Notes: a model not told the origin generated them from the letters alone. 42,024 bases of DNA from Acidobacteriota bacterium (GCA_019639255.1 JAHBSF010000048.1:1-42024); one strand, 5' to 3'. Numbered from the stretch's first letter, positions 8,746 to 17,344 are shown. Numbers and translations: made by a program.

Positions 8746-10008
8746 TTACCGTTTTTTGGCCTCTTCGATCTTCTCCGAGAGCATCTGACTGAAATCTTCG
8801 CGCGAATTGAAGCCCTGCTGACGGAACGACACGCCGCCGTTGCGATCCAGAACTATCGTGGTCGGGATGGCGCGGATGGCGAAATGTTCGTCCAGATAAT
8901 CGGCGTAAACTACAGGAAGTTTGTACTTCTGCTCCTTCAGAAACGGCTTCACGACCTCGCGATCCTCGTCAGTGTTCACGGCTAAAAACACAACATCCGG
9001 GTCGTTCTTGTACCGGGCGATGGTAGCTTCAAACAGCGGCATCTCGATGCGGCACGGGCCGCACCATGTCGCCCAGAAATTGAGCACTATGATCTTGCCG
9101 CGGTGATCCCCGAGAGTGACGACCCCGCCCTCGACGCGCGTCAATTTGAAATCAAAGGTCTCGACTGCGCCTTCGTTTATGTTGGGCCGTTCGAGCGCGG
9201 CTTCGCGCTCTTCGCGTTCGCGCACAAACCGGTCGTAGGTTTTAAGCAACCGGTCGCCGAGGCCCTGTTCGCTTCCGGCTTTGGCCGAATAAAGCGCGCC
9301 GAGTTTGCGCCGCACCGCTTTGCGGTCGATGTCTTCGCTGGAGTCGAATGAAAGCGCAAGCGCCTGCGCGTAATAATCTACGGCCTCGTCGCCGGCGCCG
9401 CGCTTTTCCGACAACTCTGCGAGCGCCACCGCGGTTTCGGCCGTCTTTGCTGCCTTGAAACTGCGCCGCAACTCGCTCATCGCCCGGTCCGTTTCGCCCA
9501 TATCAGCCAGAACGCGCCCGCGCAGAAGCATCGTAGAAGCCCGGCTGCGCTCCTTGCGGTCGTTCCACTGCGCCTGACTGAGCCGTCCGGGCTTGCCCGC
9601 GGCAAGCGCAGCCTCTACGCGCTCGACGAATTTGTCCGCCCATTCAAGCGCCCGCTTCAAATCGCCCTCGGCGCGCCGCTCACGCAATGAGTCGATCAAC
9701 TGCGTAATGGCCTCGAAATCGCGCTCGTTGGCTGCGAGGACTCTCTCGGCGTAGGCGATTGCCCGGTCGCGATCGCGCAGCTTGACGCTCAGGCGAAAGA
9801 TCTCGCGCTCTATGTCGGCGCGGCGGTAATCGGGATGCTTCTGCAAAAACGCCTCGAAGTTTTCGATGAGTTTCGCCTCGCCGCCGCCCGCCGTTTCTAC
9901 CGCACGCCGCAAATCCGACTCCGGATCGGCGCTCGCCGCTTTGTCCTGAGCGCCTGCGGAAAAGGCAAAAACCAGAAGACAGATCAATACCGGGAATTTC
10001 ATTTTCAT
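8746..10008 (-). CDS. TPR protein with C-terminal TlpA/ResA-like thioredoxin domain
   Basis: Exported protein of 420 aa. The signal peptide is residues 1-20 (MKMKFPVLICLLVFAFSAGA before Gln). A helical, TPR-like region spans about 25-275. The thioredoxin domain (about 285-415) has the active-site motif ATWCGPC (Cys316 and Cys319) and the cis-proline segment AIPTTIVLD. TlpA/ResA proteins are periplasmic thiol-disulfide reductases, often for cytochrome c maturation or envelope redox homeostasis. No cytochrome genes are nearby, so the partner is unknown. It lies 23 bases downstream of pgeF on the same strand and probably shares its transcript. ATG 10008 and ATG 10002 are both possible starts, and neither has a strong Shine-Dalgarno. 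Confidence 0.88.
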   Translation of the reverse strand: MKMKFPVLICLLVFAFSAGAQDKAASADPESDLRRAVETAGGGEAKLIENFEAFLQKHPDYRRADIEREIFRLSVKLRDRDRAIAYAERVLAANERDFEAITQLIDSLRERRAEGDLKRALEWADKFVERVEAALAAGKPGRLSQAQWNDRKERSRASTMLLRGRVLADMGETDRAMSELRRSFKAAKTAETAVALAELSEKRGAGDEAVDYYAQALALSFDSSEDIDRKAVRRKLGALYSAKAGSEQGLGDRLLKTYDRFVREREEREAALERPNINEGAVETFDFKLTRVEGGVVTLGDHRGKIIVLNFWATWCGPCRIEMPLFEATIARYKNDPDVVFLAVNTDEDREVVKPFLKEQKYKLPVVYADYLDEHFAIRAIPTTIVLDRNGGVSFRQQGFNSREDFSQMLSEKIEEAKKR

Positions 10009-10031
10009 CTCGTCATAGAGAATTCATGTTG

Positions 10032-10877
10032 TTATAGCGAATTTCTGGATTGCGAATTTCTGGATTGCGAATCCCGTCCGATGACGCCCATCAACCGCCC
10101 CACCGGGCGTTCGGCGCCGCGTTCGCGCCGGTAACTGAAAAACAGGTCATCCCGGCAAATCGTGCACAGATCGCTCGAATAAATATGCTCTACGGAAACG
10201 CCCGAGTCGAGCGCCTGCCGCGCGTTGGCGCGATGAAGGTCAAGGTTCGCCTTGCCCGACGCCTGTCGGCGCGAAAGCAGTTCATCCGTATATTCATACC
10301 GCTTGCCGAAAGCTGCAACCACTTCCGGCCCGACTTCCAGGCAACACCCGGCTGCTGCCGGGCCGAGCGCGACGAGCAGGTCTTCGGGGCGCGAATCCCA
10401 CTCAAGTTGCATGCTTTCAACCGTTCGTGCGAGGATGCCCGCAAGCGTGCCTCGCCAGCCCGCGTGCACCGCCGCAAATGCGCCCGTGCGCGGGTCGGCG
10501 ACGAGCGCCGGCACGCAATCGGCCGTCTGTACGCCGAGCATAATGCGCGGCGTGTGCGCCGTGAGCGCGTCGCATTCGGCAGGATCGGCCTGCGCATCGC
10601 GAATATCGCTTATTGCGCGCACATCGGCCGAATGGATCTGGCGCGCAGTAACGAGCGTCCAGTCCGCAGCGTCGAGGGCGGAAAGGAACCGGCGGCGGTT
10701 TTCAACGACGTTCGACCGCTCGTCCTGGCGGAAATTTCCCAGGCTCAGGGATCCTTCGGGCAATGGGCTGACGCCGCCCGGCCGCGTGCTGAATGCGTGA
10801 CGAAAACCGGCTGATTCGAGCGGCGGAACTACGATAAGCGTAAGCCCGTCCCGCTCACGAAAGATAAAATCCCGCAT
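10032..10877 (-). CDS. pgeF: PgeF/YfiH-family protein (laccase domain, peptidoglycan editing or purine nucleosidase)
   Basis: 281 aa from this start. Family landmarks are HAFSTRPGGVSPLPEGSLSL near the N-terminus, ARQIHSADV, QTADCVPALVADP, AVHAGWRGTLAGI and a Cys/His-rich C-terminal part (DLCTICRDDLFFSYRRERG). The conserved His and Cys residues bind zinc. The family has been described as a peptidoglycan editing factor (removal of wrongly incorporated L-Ser) and as a purine nucleoside phosphorylase or adenosine deaminase. The start is ambiguous: ATG at 10877, 10889 and 10901 are in frame, none with a clear ribosome site, and the first overlaps the start codon of divergent acpS. The last residues derive from a 15-bp tandem duplication (10039-10068, five codons SQSRN). 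Confidence 0.85.
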   Translation of the reverse strand: MRDFIFRERDGLTLIVVPPLESAGFRHAFSTRPGGVSPLPEGSLSLGNFRQDERSNVVENRRRFLSALDAADWTLVTARQIHSADVRAISDIRDAQADPAECDALTAHTPRIMLGVQTADCVPALVADPRTGAFAAVHAGWRGTLAGILARTVESMQLEWDSRPEDLLVALGPAAAGCCLEVGPEVVAAFGKRYEYTDELLSRRQASGKANLDLHRANARQALDSGVSVEHIYSSDLCTICRDDLFFSYRRERGAERPVGRLMGVIGRDSQSRNSQSRNSL

Positions 10878-10905
10878 GGTAGTTGGCATTGGAGTCGACA
10901 TAATA
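10865..10905. promoter_or_regulatory. Candidate overlapping divergent promoters of acpS and pgeF
   Basis: On the plus strand TAAAAT (10865-10870) ends five bases before the acpS ATG. On the minus strand TATTAT (10905-10900) lies 10-22 bases before the pgeF ATG codons. No Shine-Dalgarno is visible for either gene. Leaderless or nearly leaderless transcripts would fit. No good -35 boxes were found. Confidence 0.3.
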
Positions 10906-11259
10906 GAAATATCGCGCCTGTCGCACGCGCTCGACGAGCACGGCGAACGCCTGCGCAAACGCGTATTTACCGAGGGCGAGATCGCCTACTGCCTCGCCGA
11001 CGGACGCGCCAACGAACGATTTGCAGCGCGCTTCGCAGCCAAGGAAGCGGCGCGCAAGGCGCTCGGCGCCGCAACGCCGATTGAAACGCTCGGCTGGCGC
11101 GAAGTTGAAATCATATCATCCCGCGAGGGTGCGCCGCACATCGAATTCCACGGACGCGCTTCAAACATCGTTCGCTCGCTCGGAATCACGCGCGCGCACC
11201 TGTCGATGTCTCACGGACGCGATCACGCCGTGGCGATGGTAGTTCTCGAACGGGATTGA
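10876..11259 (+). CDS. acpS: Holo-[acyl-carrier-protein] synthase
   Basis: 127 aa, the usual AcpS length. AcpS transfers the 4'-phosphopantetheine group from CoA to a serine of acyl carrier protein and so activates fatty-acid synthesis in the cytoplasm. The N-terminus VVGIGVDIIEISRL carries the metal-binding Asp. The second motif is RFAAKEAARKALG with the metal-binding Glu, and the C-terminus HLSMSHGRDHAVAMVV is typical. The start is fixed by family alignment (M-x-VGIG-x-DI) even though no ribosome site is present. It overlaps the divergent pgeF start by two bases. Confidence 0.95.
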   Translation: MVVGIGVDIIEISRLSHALDEHGERLRKRVFTEGEIAYCLADGRANERFAARFAAKEAARKALGAATPIETLGWREVEIISSREGAPHIEFHGRASNIVRSLGITRAHLSMSHGRDHAVAMVVLERD

Positions 11260-11300
11260 ACATAAATCGATCCACAGAAGATTAGTACAAAGCGTGAGAC

Positions 11301-11403
11301 TCAAGAGAGATAACGCAACATTCGAAATAAGACGGAAACTGCGGAAATACCCAACCTTTTCCGTAATTTTAGTTTCATTTCGTATGTTCCGTCATCTCTC
11401 TTT
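11301..11403. repeat. Family H intergenic hairpin, copy 5
   Basis: The left arm AGAGAGATAACGCAACATTC plus GAAAT is matched on the right by ATTTCGTATGTTCCGTCATC plus TCTCTT, with inner ACGGAAA/TTTTCCGT words. It fills most of the 165-base gap before the S9 peptidase gene. Confidence 0.8.
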
Positions 11404-11424
11404 ATAGATAATGGAACAGGCGAA

Positions 11425-13650
11425 ATGAAACGTTTTTTACCACTTCACTCTATGTTCTTTCTGTTGCTGTGTCTCGCTTCTTTTATAACGTCTGCCGCCG
11501 CGCAGCGTCCGATGCAGGCATACGACATACACGCGCTTCGGGACATTGCAGACCCGCAAATCTCGCCCGACGGCGCGCACATCGTCTGCACGATTACCGA
11601 AACCCTGCCCGATCGCCGCACGACCGCTGCACGATTGTGGATCTTCCCGACTCGCGGCGGCTCGCCGCGCAGACTTACAAGCGACGATGCCGCCGAATCA
11701 AATGCGCGATGGTCCCCCGACGGACGGCAAATAGCCTTCTACTCTACGCGCGGCGGGACGCTCGCTCTATGGACCCTGGACGTGGATCAAAACGGTTTGG
11801 CAGCGGGCGAACCCCGTCAGGTAGCCCGCATCGCGCGGACGAATTTTTATCTGAAAAGCGCGGGAGAAAGTTTCGCCTGGGCGCCCGACGGCAAACGGAT
11901 CGCATTTCTGACCTCGCCCGAAAGCGTGCCCGGCGCTTCGCTTGCAACGCCCGGCAATCAGGCGATGGCAGGCATACCGGAACGGCTGCGCCGGCCGCTT
12001 ACGCGCGCCGAAATCGATCAACTGCCGCCCGAAGTCCGCACCATGATATTGCGCGCTCAGGGGATTGCAGCAGATCAACCCGCCGCACCTCCGGCAGCAG
12101 GCCCCGCGCCTGCCGCAACTGCTTCTGCGCCTTCGATCCCGCCCCCGGCCGATGACCCGCGCATCATAACGAGGCTTCAATACAAATCGCGCACATCGTT
12201 TTCCGATTCGCTGAAATCGCACATTTTCATCGCGGATCTCGCATCGGGCGCAATAAAACAACTGACGGCAACGCGATTCTATGAGCACTCGATCAACTTC
12301 TCGCCGCGCGGCGATGAAATAGTTTTTGTCTCCAATCGCGAACCCGATCCCGACAAGGTCAACAACACCGACATCTTCACCGTAAACTCAAACACCGGCG
12401 AAGTCCGCCAGTTGACCCGCACCAAAGGCTGCGAATGGATGCCCGTGTTTTCGCCCGACGGATCGGAAATCGCCTATCTCGCAACTACGCGTGCAATCAC
12501 GACGATCGACAGCGTAGCCGAAGATACGCAGGTTTTCGTCATACCGGCGCGGGGCGGCGAAGTGCGCGCAGTATCGCGGTCGCTTGACCGCCGCGCTTTT
12601 TCCGTAAAATGGTCGACCGACGGCAGGAGCCTGCTCTTTACCGCGGGCGACAGGGGAAGAACGCTCATTTACCGCGCTGCGCGCGAGGGCGCAATCGCCC
12701 CCGTATTCGAGCGCGACGTGCAGATCGCAGCATTCTCCGCAGCGCGCAACGGCGATCTGGCCCTTACGCTTTCATCTCCGACGCGCCCGACGGAGCTTCA
12801 TGTAGTCTCCGCCGGAGGCGAAATAAAAACCGCAAGCGCGATAAACCGGGAAGCCGCCTCCGCGTGGACGCTTGTCGAACCGCGCCGATTTGCATTTATG
12901 AACGAAGGGCTGGAAATCGAAGCCTGGCTTTATGCGCCCTCCGGAATGAACCCGGACAGAAAGTATCCGCTCATTCTCTCGATACACGGCGGACCGCACG
13001 GAATGTACGGTTACGGCTTTAATCCCGCCGTGCAGGCAATGGCTGCGCGCGGCTACGCCGTGCTGCTCGTCAACCCGCGCGGCTCTTCGGGCTACGGGCA
13101 GAAATTCTCCGACGGCTGCGTCAACGACTGGGGCGGCGGCGATTACCGCGACCTGATGAAGGGCGTAGACGAAGCGCTTGCCCGCTTTCCATTTCTCGAT
13201 CCGTCGCGTATGGGAGTTACAGGGGGCAGTTACGGCGGATACATGACCAACTGGGTAGTTACGCAAACCAATCGTTTCAGGGCCGGTGCAGCGATGGCGA
13301 GTTTATCGAATCTCATCAGTTTTTACTCAACATCGCTTTATCAGGATCTGATACACGCGGAATTCAACGGTGAGCCCTGGGACAATTACGATCTGCTGTG
13401 GGAACGCTCGCCGCTGGCGCATATCAAGAAGGCGCAGACGCCGCTGCTTCTCATACACGGAGAAGCGGACAACGACGTGCACATCACGCAGGCCGAGGAG
13501 ATGTTTACGGCGCTGCGCATGCGCGGAGTCGAATCGGTATTTGTGCGTTATCCGCGCGAGGGACACGGTTTTCGCGAGCCGCGCCATCGCGAAGACCAGA
13601 TCGCGCGCACAATCGCCTGGTTCGACAAATACCTTCAACCCGGAAAATGA
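11425..13650 (+). CDS. Secreted S9-family prolyl oligopeptidase-like peptidase
   Basis: 741 aa. The signal peptide (FFLLLCLASFITSAAA before Gln) suggests export. Residues about 30-470 form a WD40-like/DPP-type beta-propeller with repeated SPDG words (PQISPDGAHI, ARWSPDGRQIAFYS, PVFSPDGSEIAYL). The C-terminal alpha/beta-hydrolase domain has the catalytic triad: Ser602 in GGSYGGYM, Asp682 in HGEADNDV and His714 in EGHGF. This matches acylaminoacyl-peptidase/dipeptidyl-peptidase-like S9C enzymes that release short peptides. A Pro/Ala-rich insertion (about residues 212-240) interrupts the propeller. No good Shine-Dalgarno precedes ATG 11425. The stop overlaps the next start (ATGA), indicating coupling to the CPBP gene. 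Confidence 0.93.
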   Translation: MKRFLPLHSMFFLLLCLASFITSAAAQRPMQAYDIHALRDIADPQISPDGAHIVCTITETLPDRRTTAARLWIFPTRGGSPRRLTSDDAAESNARWSPDGRQIAFYSTRGGTLALWTLDVDQNGLAAGEPRQVARIARTNFYLKSAGESFAWAPDGKRIAFLTSPESVPGASLATPGNQAMAGIPERLRRPLTRAEIDQLPPEVRTMILRAQGIAADQPAAPPAAGPAPAATASAPSIPPPADDPRIITRLQYKSRTSFSDSLKSHIFIADLASGAIKQLTATRFYEHSINFSPRGDEIVFVSNREPDPDKVNNTDIFTVNSNTGEVRQLTRTKGCEWMPVFSPDGSEIAYLATTRAITTIDSVAEDTQVFVIPARGGEVRAVSRSLDRRAFSVKWSTDGRSLLFTAGDRGRTLIYRAAREGAIAPVFERDVQIAAFSAARNGDLALTLSSPTRPTELHVVSAGGEIKTASAINREAASAWTLVEPRRFAFMNEGLEIEAWLYAPSGMNPDRKYPLILSIHGGPHGMYGYGFNPAVQAMAARGYAVLLVNPRGSSGYGQKFSDGCVNDWGGGDYRDLMKGVDEALARFPFLDPSRMGVTGGSYGGYMTNWVVTQTNRFRAGAAMASLSNLISFYSTSLYQDLIHAEFNGEPWDNYDLLWERSPLAHIKKAQTPLLLIHGEADNDVHITQAEEMFTALRMRGVESVFVRYPREGHGFREPRHREDQIARTIAWFDKYLQPGK

Positions 13651-14330
13651 AAAAAGAAAGCACCGCTTCGGTTCCCTTTCAGTTGTCGCTGCGCGCCGTA
13701 ACGTGTCTCGAAATCGCATCGGTGCTGGTTTCGGCATTCATCGCGCTGTGGGTAGTGGTTCCGCTTTACCCGGGCAACCGATGGCTGATTGCGGCGGTGG
13801 TCTTGGGCGCGGCGGCGCTTATGATCCATTCGCACCGCGTAAGAGGAGAAACGCTTGAGGATCTGGGCTTCAGCAGCAGGCATTTCCGCCGCGCAGCAGT
13901 TTTGCTCGCCGCACCTACAATCGGCGCGATGACCCTGCTGTTGGCGATCGGATACAAAACGGGCGGCCTGCATATTGATGATCACTTCTGGAGAAAACTC
14001 GTGCTGCTGCCCATTGGAGGAGTGGTTCAGCAGTATGCGCTTCAGGGTTTCATTTATCGCCGGGTGCGGACGTTGACGGCGAATCGCACGGTTGCGGGAG
14101 CGGGTGCGGCGGCGCTGTTTGCGCTCGTGCATTTGCCGAATCCTGCGCTGATGCTGATGACGTTTCTGGGCGGGGTGGTATGGACGCGGGTTTATGAACG
14201 CGCGCCGAATCTTTTCGCGCTCGGGCTCTCGCACGGAGCGTTGAGTCTTGCGGTGCTTTCGACGCTGCCCGGATGGATGCTCGAAAGCCTGAGCGTCGGG
14301 TACAAGCATTTTCTGTATCAGACGTTTTAG
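13647..14330 (+). CDS. CPBP (Abi/CAAX-like) membrane protein lacking the catalytic glutamates
   Basis: 227 aa with about six hydrophobic segments. It resembles CPBP intramembrane proteases (Rce1-like). The family motifs are EExxxR, FxxxH and a late His. Here motif 1 reads QQYALQ (Gln128, Gln129), so both glutamates and the arginine are replaced, while FALVH (His162) and SHGA (His196) are kept. This may be a non-proteolytic relative or a subgroup with altered chemistry. The ATG overlaps the S9 peptidase stop by four bases, so the two are likely coupled. The reading frame stays open upstream of 13647 only inside the previous gene. Confidence 0.7.
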   Translation: MKKESTASVPFQLSLRAVTCLEIASVLVSAFIALWVVVPLYPGNRWLIAAVVLGAAALMIHSHRVRGETLEDLGFSSRHFRRAAVLLAAPTIGAMTLLLAIGYKTGGLHIDDHFWRKLVLLPIGGVVQQYALQGFIYRRVRTLTANRTVAGAGAAALFALVHLPNPALMLMTFLGGVVWTRVYERAPNLFALGLSHGALSLAVLSTLPGWMLESLSVGYKHFLYQTF

Positions 14331-14337
14331 GGGAGGA

Positions 14338-14386
14338 AAGAGAGATAACGGAACAGACGAAATTAGACGGAACAGACGAAAATATT
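14338..14386. repeat. Family H half element, copy 6
   Basis: Only left-arm words are present: AAAGAGAGATAACGGAACAG, then GACGGAACAGACGAAAA. No matching right arm follows before the next gene. It separates a GGAGG (14332-14336) from the ATG of the SpoIIM-family gene, so that gene has no ribosome site at normal distance. Confidence 0.7.
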
Positions 14387-14387
14387 C

Positions 14388-15350
14388 ATGGCTGAGAATT
14401 TCATCGAGAAGCGGAAAGCGAACTGGCGGCGGCTCGAAGAACTCATCGACCGGGCGGGCGGAGTGCGCGGAGTAAGAAGGCTTGCACGCAGCGAGGTGCG
14501 GGAGCTTGGGCAGGCGTATCGCCGCGCGGCGTCGGATCTGGCGATTGCGCGCGTCGAATCGCGCGATCCGCGCCTTGCAGGCTATCTCAACAATCTGGTC
14601 ATCCGCGCTCACAGCCTGATCTATCGCACGGAATCGCGGGGCGCACGCTCGATTTATAACTTCTACCGGCGCGAATTCCCCGCCGTATTCCGCCGCACCT
14701 GGCGCTACACGCTCGCAGTGTTTCTGATATTCGCCGCAATCTCCGCATTCTCATTCGGCGCAACCTGGCGCGACGACGAATTTGTGGATTTCGCCTACGT
14801 TCCCCGCGCGATGCTGCACGAAATCCGCAACAAACGGATGTGGACCGACGATCTGAACCGGAACGCTCCGTTCGGCGCAGCCTACATTATGGCCAACAAC
14901 ATCGGCGTCGGATTCAAGACCTTCGCGCTGAGCGTGCTGCCCGTAATAGGCACAATCGATGTTCTGACGCCCTCTGCGCTGCAATTCGGCGCGGTCAACG
15001 CGCTGATAGTCAAATACGGGATGCGGCGCGCCGTATGGTCTTTCGTTTCCGCGCACGGGGTACTGGAATTGACGGCCATATTCATTGCGGGCGGAGCGGG
15101 TTTGATGATCGGCATCGCGATCATCGCGCCCGGAGAAAGAACGCGGCGCGATGCGCTGATCGAGCGCGGCGCGATGGCGATCAAACTGCTCGCGGGCAGC
15201 ATCCCGCTGCTTGTCATTGCAGGACTGATCGAGGGCTTTATCTCTCCGGCGCCGATTCATTCCGGATACAAGTTTGCAGTCTCCGCCGTCACGGCCATCG
15301 CACTTGCAGCTTACCTGCTGAGCAGAGATGACGGAACAGACGGAAATTGA
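14388..15350 (+). CDS. SpoIIM-family (DUF95) integral membrane protein
   Basis: 320 aa. A cytoplasmic helical N-terminal part (about 1-100, rich in Arg and Glu) precedes five or so membrane segments (about 107-125, 180-200, 218-250, 264-285, 296-313). The conserved stretch NRNAPFGAAYIMANNIGVGFKTFALSVLPVIG is typical of the stage II sporulation M family found widely in non-sporulating bacteria; there it often sits near RDD or MoxR/vWA genes, which are not present here. Function is unknown in this setting. The start codon directly follows a repeat and has no Shine-Dalgarno. The last seven residues (DDGTDGN) and the stop are encoded inside the next family H repeat. Confidence 0.85.
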   Translation: MAENFIEKRKANWRRLEELIDRAGGVRGVRRLARSEVRELGQAYRRAASDLAIARVESRDPRLAGYLNNLVIRAHSLIYRTESRGARSIYNFYRREFPAVFRRTWRYTLAVFLIFAAISAFSFGATWRDDEFVDFAYVPRAMLHEIRNKRMWTDDLNRNAPFGAAYIMANNIGVGFKTFALSVLPVIGTIDVLTPSALQFGAVNALIVKYGMRRAVWSFVSAHGVLELTAIFIAGGAGLMIGIAIIAPGERTRRDALIERGAMAIKLLAGSIPLLVIAGLIEGFISPAPIHSGYKFAVSAVTAIALAAYLLSRDDGTDGN

Positions 15351-15418
15351 CGGAACAAACGGAAAAGAGCATTTCCTTCCGTTTGTTCCGTCTTTTTTCG
15401 TTTGTTCCGTCGTCTCTT
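15324..15418. repeat. Family H intergenic hairpin, copy 7, overlapping the spoIIM-like stop
   Basis: The left arm AGAGATGACGGAACAGACGG with GACGGAACAAACGGAA is complemented on the right by TTCCGTTTGTTCCGTC and TTCGTTTGTTCCGTCGTCTC. It lies between convergent genes, contains the stop of one (15350) and abuts the stop of the other (15418). Confidence 0.85.
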
Positions 15419-16326
15419 CAGCAAAACAGCGGGGCTACATCCTCGAGGCGCTTGCGCGATGCGGGCGACAATTTCCCGATCGTGGCGAGGAAGTTCGGGT
15501 GCGTCATGCCGGTGCCGAGATAGGTCCAGCGCATCGCCTGACGCTGCGAGGTACGGAACGCCTCGCGCTCGGTTTCGGAAAGCGTGCGTCCGATGCTGCA
15601 TTCGAGGTTCACAAGGTTGAACTCGACCTGCTGCCCGAACCCGCTGTCCAGAAATCCTCCGATGTCCAGATAACCGTCGATCGCCTCTGAAATTTCAGCC
15701 TCGGTTTTGCCCTCGGCGAGCGCCTCGACCATCAACGTATCGAGTTTTGCGTGCTGCGCTTCCTCCATCCAGTGATGTTTGAGCAGGCTCCTGAACTGCG
15801 GATCGAGCGCTGAATCGTCGCGGATGCTTTCGAGGTAATGGCGCTGCGTCATCCACTCTATGTGCAGTATGGCGATCGCCACGGCGAGCGGAGAATGATT
15901 CAGAATCGCGCGTGCGATTTCGTCCGCAGGCCCGATGAATTCGCACTCGCCGAAGCTGCCCTCGAATTCTTCGCGGAACTTTTTGAACAGGTGTATGTGT
16001 TTGGCTTCTTCGGCTGCAAACCCGAGGTATGCGCGCACGCGATAATCGTCCCCGCTCAACTGCGGTCGCGCGTGATCGAGCACGAAGGGCAGTATGAACT
16101 CCTCGGCCAGACCGAAGGTGCAGAGGTAATCGAAGCCGCGAATCTGGTTCATCGTGCGCCGCTCGGCCGGCGAAAGAAAGGTCAGTTCCTCAACCCGCGC
16201 CATCGATTCGGGCATAAAGGGTTTGGAAAAATCCAGGCGCTTGTCGCCGCCGATGATGTCTTCTATACGCCAGTTGGCCTTCACCGACGCCGCAAGCGTG
16301 TCCTGATAATTGTAAGTCTGCTGCAT
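15418..16326 (-). CDS. AurF-like/ferritin-like diiron oxygenase family protein
   Basis: 302 aa, helical. Candidate metal ligands follow the AurF pattern: Glu75 or Glu76 (LAEEFILPF), Glu107-x2-His110 (EEAKH), Glu157 (HIEWMTQ), and His185-x3-Glu189-x2-His192 (HWMEEAQH). AurF-type enzymes oxidise aryl amines to nitro compounds, and the wider ferritin-like group includes R2-type oxidases. The substrate here is unknown and no biosynthetic genes are adjacent. ATG 16326 was chosen because GGAGG lies seven bases upstream. The frame is open for 22 more codons without a ribosome site. The stop abuts the family H repeat at 15324-15418. Confidence 0.6.
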   Translation of the reverse strand: MQQTYNYQDTLAASVKANWRIEDIIGGDKRLDFSKPFMPESMARVEELTFLSPAERRTMNQIRGFDYLCTFGLAEEFILPFVLDHARPQLSGDDYRVRAYLGFAAEEAKHIHLFKKFREEFEGSFGECEFIGPADEIARAILNHSPLAVAIAILHIEWMTQRHYLESIRDDSALDPQFRSLLKHHWMEEAQHAKLDTLMVEALAEGKTEAEISEAIDGYLDIGGFLDSGFGQQVEFNLVNLECSIGRTLSETEREAFRTSQRQAMRWTYLGTGMTHPNFLATIGKLSPASRKRLEDVAPLFC

Positions 16327-16393
16327 GCTCTCGCCTCCTTGATGTTGATCCAAAAGTCCATCACCCGTCCGATTTCCCATCCTTCTCCACACG

Positions 16394-16500
16394 GTTAAGA
16401 CGGATCGGAGGCGAAAAACCGGACACGGAGGCGAAAAAAACTTTTGCGGGAGTGTCTTTTTTTCCGCTTTATTCGGTTTTATTCGGGTTTATTCAGTGGT
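16394..16500. repeat. Degenerate, possibly family H-related intergenic repeat
   Basis: Contains two direct GGAGGCGAAAAA copies (near 16407 and 16426) and right-hand TTCCGCTTTATTCGG / TTTATTCGGGTTTATTCAG words. Complementarity is weak. It lies in the 180-base gap between the small membrane protein gene and the diiron gene; nothing else is visible there. Confidence 0.35.
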
Positions 16501-16506
16501 GATTCT

Positions 16507-17109
16507 TCAGCTTGCGGCGGGAGAGTGGTCGAGGGCGTCGCGCACTATGCGCACGGCGATATCGTTGACCTGCGCGCGCCACGCGGTGCGGTCGCTTTCG
16601 CCCGCGCCGCTCAGCAGCAGCAGTCTTTTGAGGATTTCCGTAGTCACGGCGACGAGAAAAGCGCCCTGTCCGGCCTGCTGGCGCAGGTGTTCGTTGTCGC
16701 GGCGGGCGCGCTCGCGCTCCTCTTCCTGCTCGAAGCGCGGGATTTCGCGATCCAGAAGCTCGAATGCAGCTACTGCGGGCCTCTGGCGGCGCGAGGCGGC
16801 GAACGCGGCGAGGCGTTCCTGGAGGTCTACTTCCAGTTGCAACTCTATCAGCGGAGAGGCAAGACGCGCGGGTATGGCGCGCTGGCGCGCCTGCAGCGAC
16901 CGCGCCGCAACGGCTATGACTGCAAACCAGTAACCGGCAAACAGCATCCCTATGACCGTGAGGTTGATTCCGGTCCAGCCCTGTTCGCGCAGATAAAGCC
17001 CGACGGCGGGAATCAGCACCGGGATGACGACGAGCAGAAGTGCATACCACAGCCACCGCGACCTGCCCCAGGAAACCTGTCTTTTCTGCCCTACCCTTTT
17101 CTGCTCCAT
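16507..17109 (-). CDS. Small membrane protein of unknown function
   Basis: 200 aa, not recognised. The N-terminus is basic (MEQKRVGQKRQVSWGRSRW). Two membrane segments follow (about 21-39 WYALLLVVIPVLIPAVGLY and 48-68 INLTVIGMLFAGYWFAVIAVA). The rest is a charged cytoplasmic helix, probably a coiled coil (EQEEERERARRDNEHLRQQ), and a terminal helical part. ATG 17109 has GGAGG seven bases upstream and a candidate promoter about 55 bases upstream. It is followed on the same strand by the diiron gene, 180 bases away. Confidence 0.7.
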   Translation of the reverse strand: MEQKRVGQKRQVSWGRSRWLWYALLLVVIPVLIPAVGLYLREQGWTGINLTVIGMLFAGYWFAVIAVAARSLQARQRAIPARLASPLIELQLEVDLQERLAAFAASRRQRPAVAAFELLDREIPRFEQEEERERARRDNEHLRQQAGQGAFLVAVTTEILKRLLLLSGAGESDRTAWRAQVNDIAVRIVRDALDHSPAAS

Positions 17110-17164
17110 CTAGCTCCCTCCCCCGCAGCCGGTTACCGCTTCCGGCTGAACCGCATGACGCGAT

Positions 17165-17193
17165 ATTATAACCCAATCTTACGGGAGTTGCAG
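17165..17193 (-). promoter_or_regulatory. Candidate promoter of the small membrane protein gene
   Basis: On the minus strand CTGCAA (17193-17188) and a perfect TATAAT (17170-17165) are separated by 17 bases, placing the transcription start near 17158. The rest of the 235-base divergent gap (17110-17344) holds no gene. Confidence 0.5.
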
Positions 17194-17344
17194 CCCGAGG
17201 CGATTTTCCTGAAACAGCCTTGCCCGCGCGCGCGTCCTGAAAGATGTCGATAAACCGAATTTCACATACAGTCCGACGGGATGTTTTTTATCCCGCACGA
17301 TGATGAATCACGATCATGAACGATGATCAAGGAGTAACCCTGCA

